From assembly GCF_032854445.1 (NCBI RefSeq), contig NC_088307.1, forward strand, positions 1,428,001 to 1,492,000: 64,000 nt of DNA. The letters are read 5' to 3'. Origin of the DNA: Liolophura sinensis. Its lineage: Eukaryota > Mollusca > Polyplacophora > Chitonida > Chitonidae. Below, piece after piece: positions 9,990-21,084 of this stretch (positions are counted from its first letter, which is position 1; each line of letters starts with the position of its first letter). Below the pieces are notes generated by a model. The model was not told where the DNA came from and did no database searches. It was given only the letters and a program-made list of their open reading frames with translations. Made by a program: the position numbers and the translations under genes.

Positions 9990-12200
9990 GTTCCACACAG
10001 TCAAGTAAAATCATACAGCCTAAAAGCCTAACCATACATACTAAATGTACATGCCAAATTATACAGTCCACATGTACAAGCCCAATTACACAGTGCACAT
10101 GTACAAGCCCAATCTTACATCCTACATGTACATGCACAATCACACAGTGCAAGTGTACAAGCCCAATCATACATCCTACATGTACAAGCACAATCATACA
10201 GTGTACATGTACAAGCCCAATCATACAGTGCACATGTACAAGCCCAATCATACATCCTACATGTACAAGCACAATCATACAGTGTACTTGTAAAAGCACA
10301 ATCATACAGTGCACATGTACAAGCCCAATCATACAGTGCACATGTACAAGCACAATCATACAGTGCACATGTACAAGCCCAATCATACATCCTACATGTA
10401 CAAGCACAATCATACAGTGTACTTGTAAAAGCACAATCATACAGTGCACATGTACAAGCCCAATCATACAGTGCACATGTACAAGCACAATCATACAGTG
10501 TACTTGTAAAAGCCCAATCAAAAATCCTACATGTACAAGCACAATCATACAGTGTACATGTACAAGCCCAATCATACAGTCCACATGTACAAGCCCAATC
10601 ATACAGTGCACATGTACAAGCCCAATCATACATCCTACATGTACAAGCACAATCATACAGTGTACTTGTAAAAGCACAATCATACAGTGCACATGTACAA
10701 GCACAATCATACAGTGCACATGTACAAGCACAATCATACATCCTACATGTACAAGCACAATCATACAGTGTACATGTACAAGCCCAATCATACAGTCCAC
10801 ATGTACAAGCCCAATCATACAGTCCACATGTACAAGCCCAATCATACAGTGCACATGTACAAGCCCAATCATACATCCTACATGTACAAGCCCAATCATA
10901 CACCCTACATGTACATGCACAATCACACAGTGCACATGTACAAGCCCAATCATACATCCTACATGTACAAGCACAATCATACAGTGTACATGTACAAGCC
11001 CAATCATACAGTGCACATGTACAAGCCCAATCATACATCCTACATGTACAAGCACAATCATACAGTGTACTTGTAAAAGCACAATCATACAGTGCACATG
11101 TACAAGCCCAATCATACAGTGCACATGTACAAGCACAATCATACAGTGCACATGTACAAGCCCAATCATACATCCTACATGTACAAGCACAATCATACAG
11201 TGTACTTGTAAAAGCACAATCATACAGTGCACATGTACAAGCCCAATCATACAGTGCACATGTACAAGCACAATCATACAGTGTACTTGTAAAAGCCCAA
11301 TCAAAAATCCTACATGTACAAGCACAATCATACAGTGTACATGTACAAGCCCAATCATACAGTCCACATGTACAAGCCCAATCATACAGTGCACATGTAC
11401 AAGCCCAATCATACATCCTACATGTACAAGCACAATCATACAGTGTACTTGTAAAAGCACAATCAAACAGTGCACATGTACAAGCACAATCATACAGTGC
11501 ACATGTACAAGCACAATCATACATCCTACATGTACAAGCACAATCATACAGTGTACATGTACAAGCCCAATCATACAGTGCACATGTACAAGCCCAATCA
11601 TACATCCTACATGTACAAGCCCAATTACACAATGCACATGTACAAGCCCAATCATACATCCTACATGTACAAGCCCAATCATACAGTGCACATGTACAAG
11701 CCCAATCATACAATGCACGTGTACAAGGCCAGTCATACAGTGCACAAGTACAAGCACAATCATACAGTGTACATGTACAAGCACAATCATACAATGTACG
11801 TGTACAAGGCCAATCATACAGTGCACATTTACAAGCACAATCATACAGTGCACATGTACAAGCCCAATCATATAGTGCACATGTACAGACCCAATCATAC
11901 AGTACACATGTACAAGCCTAATCATACAGTGCACATGTATAAGCACAACCATACAGTGCACATGTACAAGCCCAATATACAATGCATGTGTACAAGCACA
12001 ATCATACTGTGTACTTGTAAAAGCACAATCATACAGTGCACATGTACAAGCACAATCATACAGTGCACATGTACAAGCACAATCATACATCCTACATGTA
12101 CAAGCACAATCATACAGTGCACATGCACAGGCCCAATCATACAGTACACGGTACAAGCCCAATCACACAGCTTACATGTACATGCCCAATCATACAACCT
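9990..12200. repeat. 27-bp minisatellite in intron 1
   Basis: About 80 copies of a 27-mer with 'cacatgtacaagcccaatca'. Variants are 'catcctacatgtac', 'gtgtacttgtaaaagc' and 'aagcacaatca'. Because 27 is divisible by three, both strands stay open for more than 700 codons; these frames are artefacts. A higher-order period of 783 bp (29 monomers) is visible: the rare variant 'caatcaaaaatcctac' recurs near 10,515 and 11,298. Confidence 0.95.
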
Positions 12201-12812
12201 ACAAGCTTCACCATACATTCAACAAGCCTGTTCACACAAGCCTTCAAGCCTAAGCATACATCCTACAAACCTAATCACACAGCCTACAAGCCTAATTATA
12301 CAGCTTACAAGCCCATTAATAGAGCATACAAGCCTATTCATGCAGCTTACACATCTAATCATAGAGCCTACATGCCCTAATCCTGCAGTTCACAAGCCTA
12401 ATCATAGTCTACACTCCCAATAACACAGCATACAAGCCTATTGATAGAGCCTAGAAGCCTTATCATAGAGCCCACAAGCTTATTCAAGCAGCTTACACGC
12501 TCAATCATAGAGCCTACAAGCCTAATCATAGAACCTACAAACCTAACCATAGAGCCAACAAGCCTAAATACACATACTACAAGCCTAAATGCACAGCCTA
12601 CAAGCCTAATCGCACACAGAGCAAGCCTAATCATACAGCACGAGCCTAATCATGCAGCCTACAAACCTAATCATACAGCTAACAAGCCTAATCACACAGA
12701 CTACTAGCCTATTCATACAGCGCAAGCTGTCTACAACCATCATCACACAGCCCACAAACCTGATCAAACAGCCTACAAGCCAAATCCTAGAGCCTACAAA
12801 CCTAATCACATC
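12200..12812. repeat. 21-bp minisatellite continuing the 27-bp array
   Basis: About 29 diverged copies of a 21-mer with 'cctacaagcctaatcata'. The shared 'acaagcc' and 'aatcatacag' show that it derives from the same ancestor as the 27-mer with a six-base difference. The copies are much more diverged, so this is the older flank of the array. Confidence 0.85.
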
Positions 12813-13740
12813 AAGTTTATTACATCAGGTTGTTTTGGGCCAAATTGACCCTGGCTTTTCAGGCCCTTGGAGCCAGTTGTCCCCTTAGTTATTTCAAATC
12901 ATGAACACCGCAAGAATAAGATGGCTCCTAGACAGTTATTTTCGCTGATGAAAAAGTGACCCTAAGACATACACAAACATTTCAATCTCTGTGTTGTTTT
13001 ACCTGAAATATAAAACAGCCAGCTACAGATCTAGATATACATGTCTGTCACATTCCTTCCACCAAGACTACTCAACCTGCTGATGCAAGTTTTACCTCAC
13101 ATTTATCTCTCATATTAACATCCTATGTTTTATTTCTCTACACTTATTTAATATCTATTCTGTTGGTGTTTCATATGTTTATAGAGCCGGTGAAGGATCC
13201 CCAAAGTTAATGGCAAACCCTTCCACCTGTGAGGTTCTGACTTACATGACACACTACAGATTATCCTCACCAACAAAGAACCTATAAACACAACCTGTAC
13301 AGATGGCAGCTCTTGACATTTGACCTTTGCTGGGAGGCGTTGACAATAGTGAGCAATAAATATCTGTTTCAAGTGTTGCCCTCCCTAAGAGTTCTCCATA
13401 AAACTGTTAGACAATAAATATCCATTTTCATATGTTCACCTGTACTCAATAATTCTAGGAACATACAGGTATGAACTGAAAACACTGCAAGAAAATGAAT
13501 GACAGAAGGTTTGTGATCAAATATCCTGGAAATTTAATGCAGAATAACATTTACTACTTGAGCTTTAAAAAATTCCAGGCAGCCAGATTTGTCCGCGTGT
13601 CGTGGGAGTGCTGCCACAGCACATGGCACAGTCTACAAACATTCTGCATTTAAGCAGCTGCAACAAATGTTATAAACTACATTCCATAGGTACTTGTACA
13701 GTCATCATCACTTGCCTAATACATCTATAGGATGGTATAT
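12813..13740. other. Intron 1 sequence, no feature recognised
   Basis: Single-copy AT-rich sequence. I find no kinase-like exon, mobile-element end or RNA gene in it. Confidence 0.55.
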
Positions 13741-14310
13741 TTTACAATCTCATTTGGATGAGTCACATCAAGCCATGACATTGTGAAATGAGTCACATCA
13801 TGCCATGACATTGTGAAGAAGAGTCACATCATGCCATGACATTCTTGAGAAGTCACAGCATACCTTGATGTAGTGAAGATGAGTCGCACTGTGACACTGT
13901 GAAGATGAGTAACATCATACCTTGACATAGTGAAGATAAGTCACTTCATGTTTTGTCATTGTAAAGATGAGTCACAACATTTCTTAACATCACAAAGATG
14001 AGTCAAACCAGGCCTTGACATTGTGATGAGTCAGATTATGCTGTGACATAGTAAAGAAGAGTCACATTATAGCCTGACACTGTGAAGATCATTCACATCA
14101 TACCTTGATATTGTGAAATGAGTCACATCATGCCTTGACATCATGAAGATGAGTCAATTCAGGCGCTGACATGGTGAAGATGAGTCACCATGCCTTGACA
14201 TTATAAAGATCACTGACGTCATGTCATGCCACTGTGAAGATGAGTCTTATCATGTGTTGACAATTTGAAGTTGAGTCACAGCATGACTTGACATGGTGAA
14301 GATTAGTCAC
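13741..14310. repeat. 31-bp minisatellite near kinase exon 1
   Basis: About 18 diverged copies of a unit with 'gaagatgagtcacatcatg' and 'ccatgacattgt'. Lengths vary by a few bases and copies are strongly diverged. It ends about 150 bases from the exon 1 donor. Confidence 0.88.
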
Positions 14311-14462
14311 TTTGTGTATATATACACAATGATTTTTCATTGATGTTTTATTAATATACTATTTACATGCAAATCGCACACAAAAACACACGTCTATCAT
14401 TTTCTGACTTTCTGACATTCATGTACATGTATAACTTCTACAAATATGTCAATCACCTTTAC

Positions 14463-14588
14463 CTTTGCCTCTTCACTCCCCTGAATATCCGCGGCATACA
14501 CGTCACAGCACTTCCCAGAGCCTATGAGATGGGAGATAACCCAGCTTTGTCCTGAGCTACAATGAATAGTCTCCCCTGGCTGGATCAT
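14463..14588 (-). CDS. UHMK1/KIS-like protein kinase, exon 1 (start and glycine-rich loop)
   Basis: This exon has 126 bases (residues 1-42). The ATG at 14588 is preceded in frame by TGA two codons upstream, so this start is forced unless an upstream acceptor exists. The donor is AAAG|GTAAAGG after 14463, phase 0, matching phase-0 exon 2. The exon encodes SWVISHLIGSGKCCDVYAA, with the P-loop GxGxxxxV at residues 23-30 and the SW preceding it as in UHMK1 (LWQVQSRLGSGSSASVY). The N-terminus is shorter than in vertebrate UHMK1. The assembled exons give a kinase domain from subdomain I to IX with every catalytic residue present. Function as a nuclear Ser/Thr kinase is inferred from the family. Confidence 0.83.
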
Positions 14589-16685
14589 TAATCACACTCG
14601 ACCAGCCAATGTTCAGTTAAATCATGCAGATTGTTTGTAACCAGAGCATTTCAATCAGCTCACTTCATCAAAATTAAGCAGCTCCTGTAAAAATAAAGAA
14701 TGTTGAACTAGCACAAAAAAGCAGAAATGAAACTGCATGTAGCTTTGAACTGTATACCAAGTTATTCTAATGATGTATTTAGTTTGTTATGCTCATTTTG
14801 ACCATTTGGAGCCCATAACCCAGCAAAGCTTCGAAGAGGCAGCCATGTTGACCATCTCTAATCTTTAACCTCATGAATATGGCGTGGAGTCGACTTTTGT
14901 TCCTACTGTGGATTTTTCATTTGTCCTGCACTGCTACTGATTTTTACCCAAGAACAACACCCATCAGCGTGGTAAAAAGTCTCCATCGTGCAGAATGCTT
15001 GACAAAACCTCAAGAAAGCAGACATGGCTGCCTGTTCAAAATTGAGCCAGTTTTCGGCTTCAAAATGGCCTCTTTTTGTAAATGTGCTCGAGACAACAAT
15101 TACCCATGTAATAAAATCTCCACAGCGTGAAGTTTGCAGACACTTGTAAATGTTCTTTATTTTTGTCCGTTGATTTATCGAAAGCACAAGCTCAGTGGGT
15201 TCTTTCCAAGGCCATGTAGAGCTGAGAAACCTTGGTGATGCACAAAGCGGCCTACTGACTGTATTTGGCAGTCTCGACATATTTGACAAGTGCAGATAAC
15301 TGCAGCAGGTTTCTAAATGGGTACATTGGTTTGGGACTATCCTTGGCCAAACAAAATTTTCCCAGACTTAACATGAGATCATTCTTGGACTAGGGATTGC
15401 CGACACCAAAATGTCAATTAGGAAACAACCCAGGATTTTGTGAAGGGGCCTCCAGCAAACGTATTATTATTAGCATACAACATCTAATTGTTTTGGCTAT
15501 ACATACATCAGGTTAATATATGTGAGAACACCATGAAGTATCATATAGTCAGTTCTAGCTCTGAGATGTCAGTTAGAATATGTTTCCAGGTTTGCTTCAG
15601 TGTAAATGACTGCATTTAATGATCTGTAACTCAGATGCAGACTGAAAACATATTGGCCACCGGACAGATGGATAAAAAGTGAGAAATTTGTGAATGAAAA
15701 GTAAAAAGTCAGTGCGACACATTCAGAATGTAAGCCGTCGCCTACATGACTGATGGTAGTTGTCCTGTGACTACTGGAATAATGAACCACCAGCTAGCAT
15801 ACAAGCATAGTTTTAGCCTAATGATCGAATTAGACGTTGTATACTAACAATGTCTAACAGATTTTCTTTCACAAAACGCTGGGTATTTTCCTATTTGCAG
15901 CTAGGACGTCCTTAGCGTTTCCTACCAGACATTTTCTGAATCAGCAATCTTTGTCCGACAGAATTGCACTTTCACAGGACCACAATCAGCTTTCCAGTGC
16001 ATAAACCAAAACACACTTCAAACAAGCAGCCATGTTCGCCTTTTCTAACCTTTGACTGAAGGAGAGATGCTTTAATTTCGTTCAACAACGACGTTCATGT
16101 TCTTGTAAAGTGGCTTTGCCTCTGTACCGCTGATACTAGAGCAAATTTAAAACAACAACACTCAACCAGGCGAAAGCACTTGTACAGTAAACGTAGCAAC
16201 TGAGTTCACAAAATTAAAGCTGATTTAACATTGAAAGTAAAACAGGTCGCTCTACATTTCGTCAAATTTGTGTTTATACTCGCCACAACAGTTATTTACG
16301 CGCCAACACCAACCAAAAACTAGGACCAGATAAAGAACCGAAAATGAATACGGTACGACGGTCTTAATTATGAAAATCCAAAGGTAAGTTACAGTTTTAA
16401 CGCAGTAAACAGTATTAAAGTAAAATAAAGTCTGACTGAGATTTAGGTCTTATACACCTTCGTGGCCCTGTAAAAAAGAGTTCGATTCCTGCTGCGGATC
16501 GCACGTAATTTTAGATGCTTAATATAAATTACGCATGAAATGATAAAACCACCCAAAACTTTATTTATTCTTCCTTGCTTATATTTAGTCAAACTTTACA
16601 TTATGTAAGTCTCCAAATATCATAGTAATAATGTATGGATTAAATCTTACGTGGTTTACTTCTAAAGAAAGCCCAATTTAAAACA
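14589..16685. promoter_or_regulatory. Kinase upstream region with two diverged copies of a 'gcagccatgtt' block
   Basis: No gene is recognised here. A block of about 45 bases around 'aggcagccatgttgacc' (14,830) recurs in diverged form at 16,018 ('aagcagccatgttcgcc', then 'tctaacctttgac'). Read on the minus strand, the kinase direction, the core is AACATGGCTGC, which resembles YY1-type promoter elements. This could mark the kinase 5' end and a duplicated promoter block. That is inference only. Confidence 0.3.
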
Positions 16686-16689
16686 TTGT

Positions 16690-17262
16690 CCGGAAAATAT
16701 GTACTTGGTGTCCACGCTGTCTGCCCTATTCTGCATGTACGTGGGTCCACGTCGTCAGTCCTATTCTGCGTGTACTTGGTGTCCACGTTGTCAGTCCTAT
16801 TATTCGTGTACGTAGTGTCCACATTGTCGGTCCTATTCTGCGTGTACGTGGTGTCCACGTTGTCAGTCCTATTATTCGTGTACGTAGTGTCCACTGTGTT
16901 AGTCCTATCCTGCATGTAATTGGTGTCCACGTTGTCAGTCCTACTTTGCATGCACTTGGTGTACACGTTGCCAGGCCTATTGTGCATGCACGTGGTTTCC
17001 ACGTTGGCAGTCCTATCCTGCATGTACTTGGTGTCCACGTTGGCAGTCCTATTCTCCATGTACATGATGTCCACAATGCCAGTCATATTCTGAATGCACG
17101 TGGACTCCACATTGCCAGTCCTATTCTGATTGCACGTGGTGTCCACGTTGTCAGTACTATTTTGCATGCACTTGGTGTACATGTTGCCAGGCCTATTCTG
17201 CATGCACTTGGTGTCCACGTTGTCAGTCCTATTCTCCATGTACTTGGTGTCCACGTTGCCAG
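16690..17262. repeat. 36-bp minisatellite
   Basis: About 16 copies of a 36-mer with 'gtcagtcctattctgc' and 'gtgtccacgtt'. The period is a multiple of three, so several frames stay open. The best minus-strand frame (16,640-17,254) is a 12-residue repeat of the type NRTDNVDTKYMQ, rich in N-x-T sequons. There is no initiation context or splice evidence, so I do not call it a gene. Confidence 0.93.
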
Positions 17263-17344
17263 TCGATAGACAGATGGGTTACATATATTGCCGTCAGTAT
17301 AGCCAAAAGCTAGTTGCAATATATGTAACCCATCTGTCTATCGA
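17263..17344. repeat. Perfect 28-bp inverted repeat with 26-base loop
   Basis: The arm 17263-17290 (beginning 'tcgatagacagatgggtt') and the arm 17317-17344 are exact reverse complements over 28 bases. The loop is 17291-17316. It sits directly at the end of the 36-bp array. It could be a foldback element or the site of an inverted duplication. Confidence 0.9.
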
Positions 17345-18487
17345 GTGGAACAGTTACAATGCAAAAGCCTTCCAAAAATGTCGTATTTTTGATTGATGAC
17401 ATTTATCGGTAAATATCTACAAAAAAGCCACGCTGCAAAGCAAAGGTTGTTCTGGGAGTCCAGAGTGTATATATGGACTCACCGAGGCCAAAAAAACGAG
17501 TGACAGCCTTTTTCCTTATGTTTTTATAAAAAAAAATTTGGACCATAGTTCAGACCGAAGACAACAACAACGTTTTGAAATACAGTATAAATGCCAAAAA
17601 GATGAAAATAAGAGTTTGTTAGTAAGATCATTTGGCATCCCTAAGTCCGTATAAATTCTGTGGACTCTCGACATTTGCTTTGCAGCGAGGTTTATTTTTG
17701 AAGATATTTAGTAGTGATGAGTGTTGGAATAACTCTTTCTACCCATAGCTAAAAGATTACTGAAATAATGTTCCAAAAATTCCTTCCTCCTGGTTAACAT
17801 CAGGGAAAAAAATGGTGATGTGACGTCAGAGTTTCTAGATACCGTCAGTATGGCTCATAAAGTCCACCATAGAATTCAAATATTTGAATGCCGTTCAACT
17901 CTCTTCAAGAAATCTAAAAAAAAAAATAAATAAATGAAATGGGAATACTTAAGCCGCCTGGTGGCGAGAACATGTTAGAACCAGGAAGACAGCTATGACT
18001 GTCGACATGAAAATGCGAACATCCACAATCAGAGTAATCCGGAAACGGAAATCAAAATCATACGAAACCGGAAACAGAAATCAGCTAAGTATCAGTAAGA
18101 CAAAGAAAAACAAAAAATGAAGTCTACGTGAGATGAAAGATCACAAAACATTGTTCATGTGGGAAAGCTGCTCGATTTGTTGTTGTTTTGGGTAAAATTT
18201 CTCCAGGCGTAATTTTATTGTTTTTATGGGACAAGTGAGTATCAATGACTTCTTGTCATTATTTTTGCTTGAAATAGTTTGTTTCAAGGTTCTTTTGACA
18301 AATGCATTCATGCAGGTAACTTTATGTGCAGTCATGGCTCTGTATGTGTATGTAGTTTTAATAAAGTAGTCTGGTAATCTGACAATGCATGTGATAGGAG
18401 ACAAAATCCTGACAAAGCGTAACATATAATAGTACCTCATTTTAGTGCTTTCTTCCACTTTAAATATCGCTATATCCAGAGACAAAA
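17345..18487. other. No feature recognised
   Basis: Single-copy sequence with no supported gene. A minus-strand frame at 18,141-18,485 begins only with a TTG codon and shows no recognisable domain. Confidence 0.5.
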
Positions 18488-18578
18488 CGCCAGAAATATC
18501 ACAGAGATGCCACCACGGACAGAAGTGTCACAAGAGCCAGAAATATTACAACGGCAAGATATGTCATAATCCAGTAAC
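18488..18578. repeat. Short, degenerate 18-bp array (duplication copy A)
   Basis: Five or so degenerate copies of the 'ccagaaatgtcacaa' unit, e.g. 'cgccagaaatatcacag'. They occupy the same relative place as the long 18-bp array at 39,577-40,265 in the other duplication copy. Confidence 0.7.
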
Positions 18579-18941
18579 AAAAGCTGTTTTTGCTATTCGG
18601 TCCTACAGGTTCACATAGAGCTGCTTAGGGATAGTCTCCCTTTACTGGCATTTAAATGGTTGATCCGTCGGGACCTGGTGAATGTTATGACATCAGAAGG
18701 GCGGGTCGTGGCCAAATAATCACAAGCACTTCAGTCCTTGAACATAGACGTGGTGGGTTGAATCCAGGCCATAGACAAGGAGTTTGCATATCCCACGTCT
18801 CTCACTGTTCGTGAGCCCTCGGTGAAAACAAGCGGTCGATAACGCCCATATCACCCTTTCCTCTGTCTTAATTTTTTTTCGTTTCTTTCTCACCAGTATT
18901 GTTGGCATCTACATATATATAGGTTTGTAAATGTACGTAAC
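18579..18941. mobile_element. 363-bp insertion present only in duplication copy A
   Basis: Copy A and copy B match up to 'ccagtaac' (A) or 'ccagacataac' (B) and resume at 'agggtcttcggtaacttgcc'. The extra A sequence is bounded by GTAAC at 18574-18578 and again at 18937-18941, a plausible 5-bp target-site duplication. No terminal inverted repeat or coding frame is evident and the family is unknown. Confidence 0.45.
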
Positions 18942-19085
18942 AGGGTCTTCGGTAACTTGCCAAAAGTCGGTGTGTTTTTCCCAGGGCATACTGAATTCCT
19001 CCTATAATTAAACTGACTACCATTGTACAAGTGAAATATTATTTTCTGTGGCGTTGAACAACTATCAGATAAATCAATAAATGTA
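18942..19085 (+). mobile_element. Old SINE 3' end (copy A)
   Basis: A decayed version of the SINE 3' region: 'accattgtacaagtgaaat' and 'aaatcaataaatgtataaa' tail. It is also present in copy B at 40,279-40,432, so it predates the duplication. Confidence 0.6.
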
Positions 19086-19149
19086 TAAATATTATATCTG
19101 TATCAAAACAAAGTTCTAATGATGTATTTGTCGAAAGAGCTCCGAGTTA

Positions 19150-19825
19150 TCCAAGAATGTGTCGGTGTTCCGAGAGCAGGTCATGCTGTATGGGCCTATA
19201 CGTACACATCGGTGCCCCGAGAGCAGGTCCTGTTGCACAGGCCTATAGGTGTATGTCGGTGTCCCGATAGCAGGCGGTTGCTGTGTAGGCCTACACGTGT
19301 ACGTTGGTGTCCGAGAGCAAGCTGTTGTTGCATAGGTCGAGATGCGAACGTGTGCTGATAGCAAGCTGATGTTGTATAGGCATATATGTGTACGTCGGCG
19401 TCCTGATAGCAGGCTGTTGTGTGGGCCTCTATGTGTACGTCGGTTTCCTGAGAGCAAACCGTATTGTCTAGGCCTATATGTGTACGTTGGTGTCCCGATA
19501 GCAAGCTGTTGCTGTATGGGCCTATATGTATACGTCTGTGTCCCGATAGCAGTCTGTTGTTGTATAGGCCTATATGTGTACGTCTGTGTCCCGATAGCAA
19601 TCTGTTGTTGTATAGGCCTATATGTGTAAGTCAGTCTCCCGATAGCAGGTTGTTATTGTTTAGGCCTATATGTGTAGGTCGGTGTCCTGATAGCAAGCTT
19701 TTATTGTATAGGCCTGTATGCGTAAGTCAGTGTCCCGATAGCAGGTTGTTGTTGTATAGGCCTATATGTGTAGGTCGGTGTCCTGATAGCAAGCTTTTAT
19801 TGTGTAGGCCTATATGTGTAAGTGT
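19150..19825. repeat. 48-bp minisatellite (copy A)
   Basis: About 14 copies of a 48-mer with 'taggcctatatgtgtacgtc' and 'ggtgtcccgatagcaagct'. Copy B has only about four at 40,525-40,700. Frames are open because 48 is a multiple of three; no gene is inferred. Confidence 0.92.
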
Positions 19826-19981
19826 AAGAAAGAAACTGATTGTTCTGATGTGGAGAATAGGTATAAGAAAAAACAAGGGAAAACTTATCAAATTTCTACA
19901 TCGCTGTATTCCAACTGCAGTTTGGAACTTTCGTTCTCATCAGGGATACACTTACATAAGTGTATATATTGATTTGATCAG

Positions 19982-20178
19982 GTGGCCGAGGTGGTTAGCA
20001 CTGCAGCACAGCGCGATGAACTGGGAGCCTCCCACCAATGTGATCACTGTGACTTCAAGTCCAGCTCATGCTGGCATCCTCTCTGACCGCAAGGGGGGAA
20101 GGTCTGCCAGTAACATGCGGATGTTCGTTTGAGTAAGGCGTAAAACACCATTCAAATAAATAAATAAATAAATAAAAG
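19982..20178 (+). mobile_element. tRNA-derived SINE, full length (copy A)
   Basis: The tRNA-like head 'ggtggccgaggtggttagc' holds an A-box, and 'gacttcaagtcc' is a B-box-like stretch. The body has 'aaggtctgccagtaac' and the tail is (AAAT)n. It is flanked by 'gatttgatca' (before 19,982) and 'gatctgatca' (after the tail), a 10-bp duplication with one change. The same insertion is at 40,700-40,932. Confidence 0.85.
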
Positions 20179-20189
20179 ATCTGATCAGA

Positions 20190-21080
20190 GAGTATTGCTA
20201 AATCCAAGCAGTCCATTTAACTGAACAGTGTCAGGCATCGGTATATTAAATCGGCACCTCTAGGAAGCACATGCAAAATTATGTCAAGCCGTATTTTAAG
20301 TATCACGCCTCGATCTTCTATTCACCGACACTATCTACTTATTCGTTATCAAATAACAACACGGGAAACGTCGAAAGCGTGTCTCCGATAAAAGGTGTGA
20401 AAATGCATTAAACATTTATCTAACAAAATTTCCTAATGTATAGAGTAAATGATTTTCATAGAAACGCTCTTTTTCCTAGTAAAATTTTATATTGTGCATA
20501 AAAAAGCTGAAACCCAATTAGGCTGAAATAATTCAATACAATTCAAAAACCAGGTAAACTATAACTTAAATAGTTTATAGAGTTTTGATTTTAAAACACG
20601 ATTACTTGTTGGACTCGGTGTAGAGGTAATTGATTTATTAAATACATTCAACGCATGGTAACTGTTTGTCACAGTTTTGTTTCTTATGTAAAAGCGGAAA
20701 GAAATGTACCGATATACGATGCAAAAAAGTTATAAATAATAATAATAATAACAGCACAATGTAATCAGTCTTATTAATGCTGTTATCCCATGATGTCAAA
20801 AAGATTCTCTTTGCCAAACACGCATCTTACCTAGTACTTATACTTAGATAAATCGTCACATGATGGAGGTCAACCAAAAAACGCTTGTTGCAATCGTAAC
20901 GAACAACTAAAGAACTATTACTTAACTAAAGAACGAACTTATGTATGTAACAAATGAAACATTCTAAGAATATAAGAATACAACGACAGGATTTTCCTGC
21001 TTAGCCAACTAAAAATCTATACAAAGACTAAAGTACCCTGATAAAATGGAGTTGCGCCTTTCGATGATCATCATATTTCC
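20190..21080. other. Duplicated unique sequence, no gene recognised
   Basis: Single-copy-like AT-rich DNA shared with copy B (40,940-42,110). No coding frame of interest and no RNA gene seen. Confidence 0.55.
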
Positions 21081-21084
21081 ACTC

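Noticed and set aside
9623-12162. Open frames of 750 and 763 codons on opposite strands
   Set aside because: They arise from a 27-bp tandem repeat, a multiple of three without stops. There is no splice, start or domain evidence, and kinase exons lie on both sides.
15569-15790. Minus-strand frame of 73 codons near the kinase upstream region
   Set aside because: No motif, no donor or acceptor in suitable phase with exon 1; treated as chance.
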